In this document: in pieces, positions 34,181 to 42,420 of the stretch
How positions within the stretch are numbered: position 1 is the stretch's first letter
How the letters are laid out: each line of letters starts with the position of its first letter
Assembly: GCA_049718765.1 (NCBI GenBank)
Contig: JBNARI010000012.1
Location: forward strand, 1-54,006
Length of the DNA: 54,006 bases
Direction of reading: 5' to 3'
Source: JBNARI01 sp049718765
GTDB lineage: Bacteria; Bacillota; Sulfobacillia; DUMF01
Translations under genes and position numbers: made by a program
The notes under the pieces: generated by a model
The model's database searches: none
Told to the model about the DNA's origin: nothing
What the model saw: only the letters and a program-made list of their open reading frames with translations

Positions 34181-34970
34181 GGTATATGTGATTACCTCGG
34201 GGAAAGGGGGCGTTGGTAAGACCACAACCGCCGCCAATGTGGGCACTGCCCTGGCTATGTGTGGCAAGAAGGTGGCCATGGTGGACGCAGACATAGGCTT
34301 GCGGAACCTGGATGTGGTTATGGGTCTGGAGAACCGTATTGTGTATGACCTAGTGGACGTGGTGGAGGGGTTCTGCAAGATCAAACATGCGCTTATCAGG
34401 GACAAGCGAGTTGAAGGACTCTACCTGTTGCCTGCCGCGCAGACCAGGGACAAGAGTGCAGTCACACCAGCGCAGATGAAGGACATTTGCGATCAGCTCA
34501 GGCAGGACTTCGATTACGTGCTTGTGGATTGCCCTGCAGGCATTGAGCAGGGTTTCCGCAACGCTATTGCAGGTGCTGACAAGGCGATCGTGGTCACAAC
34601 TCCAGAGGTTGCTGCGGTCAGGGACGCGGACAGAGTAGTGGGACTGCTTCAGCCCACTGACCTTTATCCACCAAGCTTGATCATTAACAGGTACAAGCCT
34701 TCCATGGCAAAGAGAGGGGACATGCTTGACATATCGGACGTACAGACCACATTAGCCCTGGACATACTGGGAGTAGTGCCGGACGATGAAAGCATAGTGG
34801 TCACTACCAACAAGGGCGAACCCGCCGTGTTCAAGAACAACTCCAGGGCTGGCCAGGCGTTTCGCAACATTGCAAGGCGAATCATGGGGGAGCAGGTGCC
34901 CCTAATTCAGCTGGACAGCTCCGATGGCTTCTTGGGATTCGTCAAGAGGCTAGTGGGCATGAATCGCTAG
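34173..34970 (+). CDS. minD: Septum site-determining ATPase MinD
   Basis: A deviant Walker A ATPase that recruits MinC to the membrane. The 265 aa begin VYVITSGKGGVGKTTTAAN, with VDADIGLRNLDVVMGLENR and DYVLVDCPAGIEQGF, all signature MinD. The C-terminal end (GFLGFVKRLVGM) forms the amphipathic membrane-targeting helix. It is coupled to minC and followed by minE. Confidence 0.97.
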   Translation: MGEVYVITSGKGGVGKTTTAANVGTALAMCGKKVAMVDADIGLRNLDVVMGLENRIVYDLVDVVEGFCKIKHALIRDKRVEGLYLLPAAQTRDKSAVTPAQMKDICDQLRQDFDYVLVDCPAGIEQGFRNAIAGADKAIVVTTPEVAAVRDADRVVGLLQPTDLYPPSLIINRYKPSMAKRGDMLDISDVQTTLALDILGVVPDDESIVVTTNKGEPAVFKNNSRAGQAFRNIARRIMGEQVPLIQLDSSDGFLGFVKRLVGMNR

Positions 34971-34984
34971 GAGGTTTTCGGGAG

Positions 34985-35251
34985 ATGGGTTTTCTGGACC
35001 GTTTGTTTCAAAAGGAACCCCCAAGCAAGGAAATCGCCAAGGAAAGACTGCGTCGGGTGCTGATCATGGACAGGGCCAGTGTGTCCCCACAATTGATGCA
35101 AGCCCTCAGAGACGAGATTATCCTTGCGGTTAACAAGTATGTGGAAATTGACGAACGATCCATGACAGTTGACCTCAAGAGCGGGGACTCCAGTGTGGCA
35201 CTTGTTGCAAGCATCCCCGTGCGCAACATCAGACGTGGCGCTTGCTCATAG
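34985..35251 (+). CDS. minE: Cell division topological specificity factor MinE
   Basis: An 88-aa MinE. It has an N-terminal membrane-targeting amphipathic stretch (FLDRLFQK), the anti-MinCD helix/strand (AKERLRRVLIMDRASVSP), and the beta-rich dimer domain (MTVDLKSGDSSVALVASIPV). It stimulates MinD ATPase and so drives pole-to-pole oscillation. Presence of MinE rather than DivIVA/MinJ control points to Clostridia-like division placement. ATG 34985 after GGAGG. Confidence 0.95.
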   Translation: MGFLDRLFQKEPPSKEIAKERLRRVLIMDRASVSPQLMQALRDEIILAVNKYVEIDERSMTVDLKSGDSSVALVASIPVRNIRRGACS

Positions 35252-35262
35252 AGGGTTGTTGG

Positions 35263-36393
35263 GTGTTGCTGCGCGCTAGGGAACTGAAGCAATTGGAATG
35301 GGTTATTGTTGCCTGCTTCCTGTTATTGAGCCTGCTGAGTCTGGTCATGGTTGCCAGCGCCACGAGAGCCAGATCCACGCGGGACTACACCGTGGTCAAG
35401 AAGCAGGCGGTTTGGGTACTCCTGGGCACGGTAATCATGTTGGGCGTGGCGTTCACGCCTTACGAAGGCCTTGTAGAGTACGCGTGGTGGTTCTACGGAG
35501 CAAACATCTTGCTGTTGGGCGCGGTGCTCGTTGCAGGCAAATCTGCGCTAGGAGCTCAACGGTGGCTCCAAATTGGCCCAGTCCCCCTTCAGCCGTCAGA
35601 ACTTGCCAAAGTGTTCACCATCTTGTTCACTGCCTCCAATTTGACCAGGAGCGAGACTTCTTGGCGCAAGTGGGGCGACATTGCCAAGCCCCTTGTCCTG
35701 ATCGCTCTTCCCACGCTGCTCATATACAAGCAGCCCGACTTGGGCACTTCACTTGTGCTGCCTGCAACGGTGCTGGGCATAACGTACATGGCCGGGGCCC
35801 CCGGGGGACGAATTGCAGCAGTAGTGCTATCTGGGATTGGTACCGTAGCTGCCTTAATTGTGCTCCACTTCAAGTACGGGGTGCCGTTGCCCTTCAAGGA
35901 CTATCAGTTGAAGCGCATTGCAGTGCTGTTTGATCCTTCTATTGACCCGTTGGGGGCGGGATACCATATCAGGCAGTCCATAATTGCAATAGGTTCTGGG
36001 AAACTGTGGGGCAAAGGACTTTTCATGGGCGATCAAAGTCAGCTGAAGTTCCTTCCCGAACCACACACTGACTTCATATTCGCAGTAATTGGTGAAGAGC
36101 TGGGGTTCATTGGTGCGGCTACGGTGCTGATCATATACCTTGTGCTCCTGATTCGTGTTTTCCAGATTACCTTGGCCGCTAAGGACCGGTTTGGCTGCTT
36201 GGTGGTAGCTGGCGTCGGGTGCATGCTCGGATTCCACGTCCTGGTCAACGCCGGTATGGTGATGGGGATCATGCCCGTTGTTGGGATCCCTCTGCCTTTT
36301 GTGAGCGCTGGGGGCAGCTCGTTCTTGTCCAACTCGATTGCTTTGGGACTGGTCCAAAGCGTTTGGGTGCACAGGCGAAAGGTCCCCTTCTGA
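35263..36393 (+). CDS. rodA: SEDS-family peptidoglycan glycosyltransferase RodA
   Basis: A polytopic (about ten helices) 376-aa lipid II polymerase that works with PBP2. Family motifs include GAQRWLQIGPVPLQPSELAK, KQPDLGTSLVL, HTDFIFAVIGEELGF (catalytic aspartate) and PFVSAGGSSFLSNSIALGL. GTG 35263 is preferred because AGAGGG lies about 8 nt upstream; a TTG at 35242 overlaps minE. The last 125 nt are overlapped by the convergent antiporter gene. Location next to mrdA/min genes suggests RodA rather than FtsW. Confidence 0.93.
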   Translation: MLLRARELKQLEWVIVACFLLLSLLSLVMVASATRARSTRDYTVVKKQAVWVLLGTVIMLGVAFTPYEGLVEYAWWFYGANILLLGAVLVAGKSALGAQRWLQIGPVPLQPSELAKVFTILFTASNLTRSETSWRKWGDIAKPLVLIALPTLLIYKQPDLGTSLVLPATVLGITYMAGAPGGRIAAVVLSGIGTVAALIVLHFKYGVPLPFKDYQLKRIAVLFDPSIDPLGAGYHIRQSIIAIGSGKLWGKGLFMGDQSQLKFLPEPHTDFIFAVIGEELGFIGAATVLIIYLVLLIRVFQITLAAKDRFGCLVVAGVGCMLGFHVLVNAGMVMGIMPVVGIPLPFVSAGGSSFLSNSIALGLVQSVWVHRRKVPF

Positions 36394-37765
36394 GGCTGGA
36401 GGTTGTTTTTTGCCGGAGCAGGTAAGGTTCCAGCTCAGAGGCGACTAGAGAGACAACAGGTTGGAGCAATACGAAAAGTGCGTACTTTGGGTATTCGAGG
36501 GTGCTCACGCCAAGCATGACAGCCATCAGGGCAGCCATGCTTGACCACGGGATCGCAGCAATCAACACTCCCCCTGAATCCTCTATGGTTCGGGCAAGCT
36601 CGCTTGGTGGCATTCTACGCTTGAAGTACTCGTTCTTCAGAGCCTGAGCCGGCACGATTGCGGCCAGGGCCTGATTGCACGTGACTGCTGCCACGGCCAC
36701 GCTCATAGCCATTGTGAGCAACCTGAGGCCGCGGGCGCTGCTTATTCTAGAGGTGGCGGCCTGTGTGAGCCCGTCGATGATGCCGCTGTTTGCCAGCATG
36801 CCGTTGAGTGCCCCGGCAAACACGAGTACCCCGACCAGGTTAATGGTTGACACCACCCCCCCAGATTGAAACAACTGGTCCATGCTGGGATGCCCTGTCG
36901 GGACGCGGTACCCAAACAGCCCCCAGCGCAGGAGTTGGCCCAGGGTAGCGCGGCCGCCACAAATCGCGAGTAGCCCAGCGCTCACGATGCCCGATAAAAA
37001 GCAATACTTCAGTGGCCGGCGGGCGATTGCCATGGTGAGCAGTGCAAAGGCTGGGACAAGCAATGCTGGCGTTGGCCTGAACGTGCTAGCAATGGCGTCC
37101 AGAGTATGGTTAGCTTTCACGGCAACTTGGCTGTAGCTTGAGTTGAGCACAGCGTACAGTGCCAACGAAACTGCCGCACACGGTAGCTCAGTCACCGCGA
37201 AGTATCGGAAGTTGGCTGATGGCTTGCTGTCGGTCATGTGGGTAACCAGGTGAAACTGGGCGGAAGTAGGCGACCACCGGTCTCCAACCATTGCTCCAGA
37301 TATGATTGCCCCTGCCACTGGGGCGGGCGAAAGCCCAAGACTTCTGGCCACCGCCACAAGCACAACTCCAATCGTGGAGACTGTTCCCGTTGCTGAACCC
37401 AGCACCACAGACGTGGCGGCGCTCAGCGCAAAACATACAGGAAGTATCTTGTCCACGCGTAGTGCCCTGAGGCCGTAGAACACCATGCTCTGAATTGTAC
37501 CGCTAGCCATCCACACGGACGTGAGGAACGCCATGGCAACTATGATGACGACAACTGAAAGAGTCCACTTCACTCCGGCCCCGCACCAGCGGAGTAGGAG
37601 CTCTGGGCTAAAGCCCGTACGCCAGAGGTAAAGCCATGAGAACCATGCGGAGGCGAGCAGTGCAAGAGAGGCGGGTGCGTGCAGCCCAACCACTGCAAGC
37701 AGGAGAGACGCAGCCGTGAACAGAACTGGAAAAGTGCAACTTGTTGTGGTAAGTTTATCGCGCAT
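36269..37765 (-). CDS. NhaC-type Na+/H+ antiporter family protein
   Basis: A 498-aa polytopic membrane protein with about eleven helices. VVLGSATGTVSTIGVVLVAVA, GAIISGAMVGDRWSPTSAQFHL and the late EDSGGVLIAAIPWSSMAALMA segment are typical NhaC-family motifs. Sodium/proton exchange or a related exchange is likely and would pair with an ion-motive Rnf complex. The natural C-terminus seems to end near 36430; the last about 45 residues are basic, unlike a membrane protein, and lie antisense to rodA, suggesting loss of the original stop. Starts at ATG 37765. Confidence 0.88.
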   Translation of the reverse strand: MRDKLTTTSCTFPVLFTAASLLLAVVGLHAPASLALLASAWFSWLYLWRTGFSPELLLRWCGAGVKWTLSVVVIIVAMAFLTSVWMASGTIQSMVFYGLRALRVDKILPVCFALSAATSVVLGSATGTVSTIGVVLVAVARSLGLSPAPVAGAIISGAMVGDRWSPTSAQFHLVTHMTDSKPSANFRYFAVTELPCAAVSLALYAVLNSSYSQVAVKANHTLDAIASTFRPTPALLVPAFALLTMAIARRPLKYCFLSGIVSAGLLAICGGRATLGQLLRWGLFGYRVPTGHPSMDQLFQSGGVVSTINLVGVLVFAGALNGMLANSGIIDGLTQAATSRISSARGLRLLTMAMSVAVAAVTCNQALAAIVPAQALKNEYFKRRMPPSELARTIEDSGGVLIAAIPWSSMAALMAVMLGVSTLEYPKYALFVLLQPVVSLVASELEPYLLRQKTTSSLRRGPFACAPKRFGPVPKQSSWTRTSCPQRSQKAEGSQQRA

Positions 37766-37814
37766 ATCCCGAATCAGTATAACATAAAGGCTTGCCTGGA
37801 AAGGGGAGAGACGA

Positions 37815-38792
37815 GTGATTGGAAAGCTGCTTGGGCAGGGCGAGGAGAGACTGAGGGAGCTTGGCTTGGGCCACTACCTGGATTTCGGCGCGGAAACAAG
37901 CGCAGTGCTTAAGTTGAACAGAGAATTCTTAGAGAGCATTTGCTTGGTGATGCGCGTGATCGACTCTGAATGGCCCGATACTGGGTTTGACTTCTTTGGG
38001 CACAAGCTGAAGTACCCAGTGATGACCGCTGCGCTTTCCGGGTTGCAGCGAATTTATCCTGACGCCATGGTAAGAGTGGCTGAAGGGGTTAAAGCAGCCG
38101 GATCGGCCACTTGGGTTGGCATCGGCAACGAGGCGGAGCTTGAACAAATAGTGGCAGTGGGTGCCCCTGTGGTGAAGATTGTGAAGCCTTACAAGGATGA
38201 AAGCCTCGTATTCTCAAAGCTTGAGGCTGCCCAGAAGCTAGGGTGCGTTGCGGTGGGCATGGACGTTGACTTCTTCTTTGGAGGCAAACGCCAGGATGAG
38301 ATGATTATGCCACATCCGTTTGCGCCAAAGTCCATGAAGCAGCTTCGCAAATACATAGAGTCTGTAAGCGTTCCATTCATCGTAAAAGGGGTGCTGAGCA
38401 GGGAAGACGCGCTTAAAGCTGCTGAGGCCGGAGCCAAAGGGATTGTGGTGTCCCACCATGGAGGCGCGGTGTTGGACTACGCCTTGCCGCCCCTTGCTGC
38501 GCTGCCTCAAATATCCCGGGAGCTTTCTGGCAAAGTGATGGTCATAGTGGATAGCGGCCTCAAGAGGGGAACAGACGTGCTGAAAGCGCTGGCTCTTGGA
38601 GCCGACGCCGTGCTCATGGGCAGACCGGTCATGGCAGCCCTTGCCGTCCGGGGCAGCGATGGGGTACGGGAGCTTTTCCAAGGGATCGGCGAGGAGCTGG
38701 CCAGAGCAATGGCCCTCACTGGTTGCAGGAAGCTGGAGGACGTGGACAGCTCTATCGTGCGTTGCAAAGTGAACTACACGGAAATGCTGTGA
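37815..38792 (+). CDS. FMN-dependent alpha-hydroxy-acid dehydrogenase/oxidase family enzyme
   Basis: A TIM-barrel flavoprotein of 325 aa. SVPFIVKGVLSREDALKA, the active-site histidine in VVSHHGGAVLD (usually SNHGGRQLD), and VDSGLKRGTDVLKALALGADAVLMGRP match the FMN-dependent alpha-hydroxy-acid dehydrogenase family (lactate, glycolate or related substrates). The HHGG variant and short length are common in clostridial members whose substrate is unknown. Starts at GTG after GGGGAGAG. It is divergent from the antiporter and followed 19 nt later by a DUF2148 gene. Confidence 0.88.
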   Translation: MIGKLLGQGEERLRELGLGHYLDFGAETSAVLKLNREFLESICLVMRVIDSEWPDTGFDFFGHKLKYPVMTAALSGLQRIYPDAMVRVAEGVKAAGSATWVGIGNEAELEQIVAVGAPVVKIVKPYKDESLVFSKLEAAQKLGCVAVGMDVDFFFGGKRQDEMIMPHPFAPKSMKQLRKYIESVSVPFIVKGVLSREDALKAAEAGAKGIVVSHHGGAVLDYALPPLAALPQISRELSGKVMVIVDSGLKRGTDVLKALALGADAVLMGRPVMAALAVRGSDGVRELFQGIGEELARAMALTGCRKLEDVDSSIVRCKVNYTEML

Positions 38793-38811
38793 GAGAGGAG
38801 GAAAGAGTAAA

Positions 38812-39351
38812 GTGTACAGAGACCCAGCAGAAGCTCAAGGCCTGCTTGTAACGGCGCAGTTGATGTGCTTGTCCGCCAGGACCGCGCCCAAGGCCACTGG
38901 AAAGGATTTTATCACCACGCGGGTGCTGTCGGGGGAAGTGTTGGAGCGTTTGGCAGATGAAATGACCGCTTATGGCCAGGCATCGGGCAAGAAGAACTTC
39001 GACAGGGATGGCGAAAACGTCAGGAACTCAGGAGCGGTGGTACTTATTGGTTTGAAGGGCGCCCAGACGGCTAGCTTGAACTGTGGGGCTTGCGGATTCA
39101 ACACTTGCAGCGAACTCAAGGAGCACCAAGGACCAGAATTCGATGGGCCTGTGTGCGCGTGGCGTCTCGTGGACCTTGGAATTGCAGTGGGATCCGCGGT
39201 GAAGACCGCTTCCATGCTGAACGTGGACAACCGTATTATGTACAGGATTGGCGTGGTTGCAAAGAAAATGGGCTTGTGCGATGACCAAATCGTGCTGGGT
39301 ATCCCCTTAAGCGCCACGGGCAAGAGCATCTACTTTGACAGGGGGCGGTAA
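38812..39351 (+). CDS. DUF2148 ferredoxin-like domain protein
   Basis: A 179-aa protein with cysteines in LNCGACGFNTCSEL and VCAW, the pattern of the DUF2148 family ('ferredoxin domain containing'), found in anaerobes and probably binding an Fe-S cluster. The N-terminal LMCLSARTAPKATGKDFI is characteristic. The function is unknown; adjacency to the flavoprotein gene suggests a shared redox process. It starts with GTG after GAGAGGAGG. Confidence 0.82.
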   Translation: MYRDPAEAQGLLVTAQLMCLSARTAPKATGKDFITTRVLSGEVLERLADEMTAYGQASGKKNFDRDGENVRNSGAVVLIGLKGAQTASLNCGACGFNTCSELKEHQGPEFDGPVCAWRLVDLGIAVGSAVKTASMLNVDNRIMYRIGVVAKKMGLCDDQIVLGIPLSATGKSIYFDRGR

Positions 39352-39355
39352 CCAG

Positions 39356-40102
39356 GTGTTGGCCGGACAAGCGGCGGCTCGGTTGGCTCTGGGGCAGCTC
39401 TTACCGGGCAAGGTGGTGGAGAGGCAAAACCGCTTCGTTGTGGAAGTGGAATTGTCCGGTCGCGTAGTAAAGGCACATTTGGCTGACCCTGGGAGGCTAG
39501 AGGAGCTAGTTTTCCCTGGGAACGTTGTGATGGTTAGGCGGGGAACCGGGGAAAGGGCTACCGCTTACGATTTGGTGCTCGCTCGGTTCGTGTCTTCGCA
39601 ATCCAAAAACTCTGGTTCCGTTTGGGTTTGCGTGGACACGCGCCTTCCTAACCGATTGTTTCAGGAGGCCCTCAGGCGCGGCGCCCTTCATGAGTTCAGA
39701 GGCGTGAAGTCACTTCGCCAGGAAGTGTACTTGTCGGAGAACGGCCCTTCAAGGTTCGACTTCTTGGTCGAGACAGAAAGTGGACCAGTTGTGGTGGAGG
39801 TCAAGTCTGTCAGTTTATGCCGGGATGGGGTAGGCTTATTTCCCGATGCTCCTACAAAGCGAGGCACGCGCCACACCCATGAGCTTGCTGAGCTCTCCAG
39901 GAAGGGCACGGCTGCGTGCTTGGTGTTCATTGCCCAGCGCGCAGACGTGATTCGGGTAAGGCCTAACAGCGAACTGGACCCGGAGTTTGCCGCGGCCGTT
40001 CATTGTGCTTTGCTGGCTGGCGTGGGCTTGTACGCCTACCGGTGTCGCGTGAGCCCCAATGCTATTGAACTTCTGAGTGAACCAATCCCTGTGGAAGTGT
40101 AG
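39356..40102 (+). CDS. sfsA: SfsA family protein (sugar fermentation stimulation protein homologue)
   Basis: A 248-aa SfsA. It has an N-terminal OB-like part (VKAHLADPGRLEELVFPG) and a C-terminal nuclease-like fold with RFDFLVETESGPVVVEVKSV (D..ExK pattern) and FPDAPTKRGTRHTHEL. Family members bind DNA and may have nuclease activity; the historical name does not describe a proven role. GTG 39356 follows GGGGGCGG; the stop of the preceding gene precedes it by 4 nt. Confidence 0.93.
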   Translation: MLAGQAAARLALGQLLPGKVVERQNRFVVEVELSGRVVKAHLADPGRLEELVFPGNVVMVRRGTGERATAYDLVLARFVSSQSKNSGSVWVCVDTRLPNRLFQEALRRGALHEFRGVKSLRQEVYLSENGPSRFDFLVETESGPVVVEVKSVSLCRDGVGLFPDAPTKRGTRHTHELAELSRKGTAACLVFIAQRADVIRVRPNSELDPEFAAAVHCALLAGVGLYAYRCRVSPNAIELLSEPIPVEV

Positions 40103-40364
40103 CAACGCCATAAGATTGACGTTCTAGCGTCTGAGGAGAGGACCTGGCTGGTGACAAGGTAGCTATTGCAAAGCGCCGTCAACTATCAGGCTACCCCCGG
40201 GGCAGATTGCCACGGCAACGACCAGCTAGCGGCAGCACTCTCAACGCTTCTGGTGTTAACGAGCAAGTGCTCCCTGCAAAGGGATTTCGGCGCTATCCGA
40301 GTCGCGCAACAGGCGACGTTGATCTTGGGTACCCACCGCCACCCATGAAAGGGAGGGTTGAAGA
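40103..40364 (+). promoter_or_regulatory. 262-bp leader with inverted repeats, no gene; possible structured RNA
   Basis: Between sfsA and the copper-amine-oxidase-like gene I see no ORF of note. It has a GGTAGC/GCTACC stem around 40158-40195 enclosing AGCGCCGTCAACTATCAGG and a perfect TGGGTACCCA palindrome (40326-40335). The CCGTCAactA stretch loosely recalls the 3' conserved box of the ydaO/cyclic-di-AMP riboswitch, a class often placed ahead of cell-wall and copper-amine-oxidase-like genes, but the other conserved boxes are not found. This is not a riboswitch call. Confidence 0.25.
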
Positions 40365-41017
40365 ATAACAGCAAGACTCAGGATCTTAGCTATTTGGATC
40401 CTGCTTGCGGCCGGGCTGGCCGTGACAGTAGCCGGCACCGGAGTGGCTGGGCGAGCCATCAAGCTTTTGGTGGACGGAAAAGAGATCCTCCCGGATGTTC
40501 CTCCTAAGGTAATTGGTGGGAGGGTGATGGTGCCTTTGAGGTGGGTGACAGAAGCGCTGGGGGCTAGGGTGGACTGGGACGAGTCCACCTTTACCGTCGC
40601 GGTGCAGACTCCCGCGTGGGGTGCTGAGCGCAGGGTTGCAATGCTTGAGGCAGCGCTTGTTGGCGAGGATCCGGTTTGGGTGGCAAACGCGTGGGCCGAT
40701 GCGGTCAAGAACCGAAATGGAGCTGTTCAGTTTGCGTTACTCTCGCCTGAGCTGCGCGAGAAATACAGGCCTGCGTTTGAACAACTTGGTTGGGTCACAT
40801 GGGTGTCGGGCCCCTGGGTGGAGTCGTATCAGGTTAGCTGCACGGGCCAAGGGGGGATTATTGTGCCTTCGCGGTCAAGTTCCGCATGGTGACTTCCACG
40901 GGCTTTGCGGGGGAATATGGCGCCAGGCTGGTGGTCAGCCGGCGCACCCAGGGAGAATCGAGCTGGGTCATCTCGTACGTGGATTATCCGTACGAGGGGG
41001 TCTACGCCTCACTGTGA
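40365..41017 (+). pseudogene. Secreted copper-amine-oxidase-N-like protein, frameshifted, apparent ATA start
   Basis: From ATA 40365 the frame gives a signal peptide (TARLRILAIWILLAAGLAV), then KLLVDGKEILPD and RVMVPLRWVTEALGARVDWDE, the Cu-amine-oxidase N-terminal-like repeat that serves as a cell-surface domain in Firmicutes. An approximately 100-residue C-terminal domain follows. The frame breaks at a run of six G (40852-40857); one extra base would continue it as DYCAFAVKFRMVTSTG to the stop at 41017. GGGAGGG lies 7 nt before the ATA, and no ATG, GTG or TTG precedes the signal peptide in frame. The break may be real or a sequencing error; the protein family is otherwise intact. Confidence 0.7.
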
Positions 41018-41141
41018 TGACAGGCATGAGAAAAACCAGTGCTTACTGGGACGCGCCTTTTACTGAGAACAAATTTGCCAGTTCCATCGTCAAGAGTACT
41101 GGAAGGAAGAGCCTACATGCTTTTCATGGGGAGGGAGCCTT

Positions 41142-41873
41142 GTGGATAGGTTGAGCAAGGTAGTTAGCGCACTGATCATTGGCGTGTCCCTGGTGTTGTG
41201 TTCGTGGATAGTGTCCAGACCGGCTGTGGAGTTCGTGACGTCCAAGAAGTCCATAACTGTGACTGGTTCGGCCAAGAAGGAAATCAGGTCAGACCTCATC
41301 GTGTGGCGGGCATCGTTTTCCAGGCGCGCTCAGGACCTTACTAAGGCGTACTCGTTGTTGAAGCAAGACATGGCAGTGGTGAAAGAATATCTCATCCAAA
41401 AAGGTATCAACGAAAAGGAAATAGTATATTGGCCAGTAACCACCGAAACGATTTTCGCGTCGGATCCCAAGACTGGCATGATAACCAGGGACATTTCTGG
41501 TTATGTGCTTAGACAGAGCATAGAAATCCGTTCAAACGACGTGGATAAGGTGACCACGATTTCAAGGGAGTCAACTGAACTTATCGAGAAGGGTATTGAA
41601 TTCGAATCTTACCCGCCCCAGTATTACTACACCAAGTTGAACGAGCTCAAGATCGATATGCTTGCGGAGGCAGCTAAGGATGCCATGAACAGGGCTGAGA
41701 AAATTGCAGCTTCCACTGGCGCTCGCATTGGCAACCTGAGGTCGGCAAAGATGGGAGTGTTCCAGATAACGCCCAAGAACTCCACTGAAGTCTCGGACTA
41801 CGGCATAAACGACACTTCATCCCTGGAGAAAGAGATCACTGCCGTGGTCAACGCCGAATTCGCTCTCCGGTGA
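41142..41873 (+). CDS. SIMPL-domain (DUF541) protein, membrane-anchored
   Basis: A 243-aa protein with an N-terminal membrane anchor/signal (VVSALIIGVSLVLCSWIV) and a SIMPL/DUF541 domain recognised from ITVTGSAKKEIRSDLIVWRASF, LIQKGINEKEI and AEKIAASTGARIGNLRSA. The family is periplasmic or surface-exposed and of poorly defined function; oxidative-stress and signalling roles have been suggested. GTG 41142 follows GGGGAGGG. It is coupled by GTGA overlap to the lipoprotein gene. Confidence 0.85.
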   Translation: MDRLSKVVSALIIGVSLVLCSWIVSRPAVEFVTSKKSITVTGSAKKEIRSDLIVWRASFSRRAQDLTKAYSLLKQDMAVVKEYLIQKGINEKEIVYWPVTTETIFASDPKTGMITRDISGYVLRQSIEIRSNDVDKVTTISRESTELIEKGIEFESYPPQYYYTKLNELKIDMLAEAAKDAMNRAEKIAASTGARIGNLRSAKMGVFQITPKNSTEVSDYGINDTSSLEKEITAVVNAEFALR

Positions 41874-42352
41874 TGGGTACAGGCTTTGGGGGGATGAGGT
41901 TTCGACCCAGGCCAGCCACCACCGTCCTGCTGGCATTGGCGGTTGTGTGTGCGTCTTTCCTTGGCTGTGCCGCCAGGCGCACCCCCAGTTTGAGCCCAGG
42001 GCAGCTTAACTCCGCTGTGGACTCCAAAGGAGGGACTCCCGACGTGGTTATGTGCCATTACCTGGCGGCTTGCCTGGCCAAGGACTGGGTAGGGGCCTTT
42101 GGCTGCCTTGGACTCATTCCAGATGATGTAACCCTTGAGTTGTTCATGCTGGAAAGGGAGCAAGCCGATGATGAGCTGCTGGAATACCGAGTAGAGGGTT
42201 ACCAGCTCCTGGACCCAGAGCACGCTACGGTTTACGTAAGCTACAGGTTCAGGTACCGTTCATCAGGGCAAGTTTTCACTGGTAGGGAGGAGCCCTGGTC
42301 GTGCATGAGGCAGGACGGGCTTTGGAAGGTCCGCTGGTTGCCCAGGCGATGA
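41870..42352 (+). CDS. Putative lipoprotein of unknown function
   Basis: A 160-aa protein with a signal peptide ending in a lipobox (SFLGC) and then a small exported domain with LEYRVEGYQLLDPEHATVYV and a C-terminal DGLWKVRWLPRR, reminiscent of the DUF4878/NTF2-like lumenal fold often found in lipoproteins. The lipid-modified cysteine would be in FLGCAARR. The start is GTG 41870 overlapping the SIMPL stop; ATG 41873 or 41894 are alternatives. It probably acts at the cell surface with the SIMPL protein. Confidence 0.7.
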   Translation: MMGTGFGGMRFRPRPATTVLLALAVVCASFLGCAARRTPSLSPGQLNSAVDSKGGTPDVVMCHYLAACLAKDWVGAFGCLGLIPDDVTLELFMLEREQADDELLEYRVEGYQLLDPEHATVYVSYRFRYRSSGQVFTGREEPWSCMRQDGLWKVRWLPRR

Positions 42353-42420
42353 ACAGTTGGGCCGACTGTGGGCTTAAGCTTTGCCCCAGCCGGCCTTGGT
42401 GCTTACGAGTAGCTTCAGCC

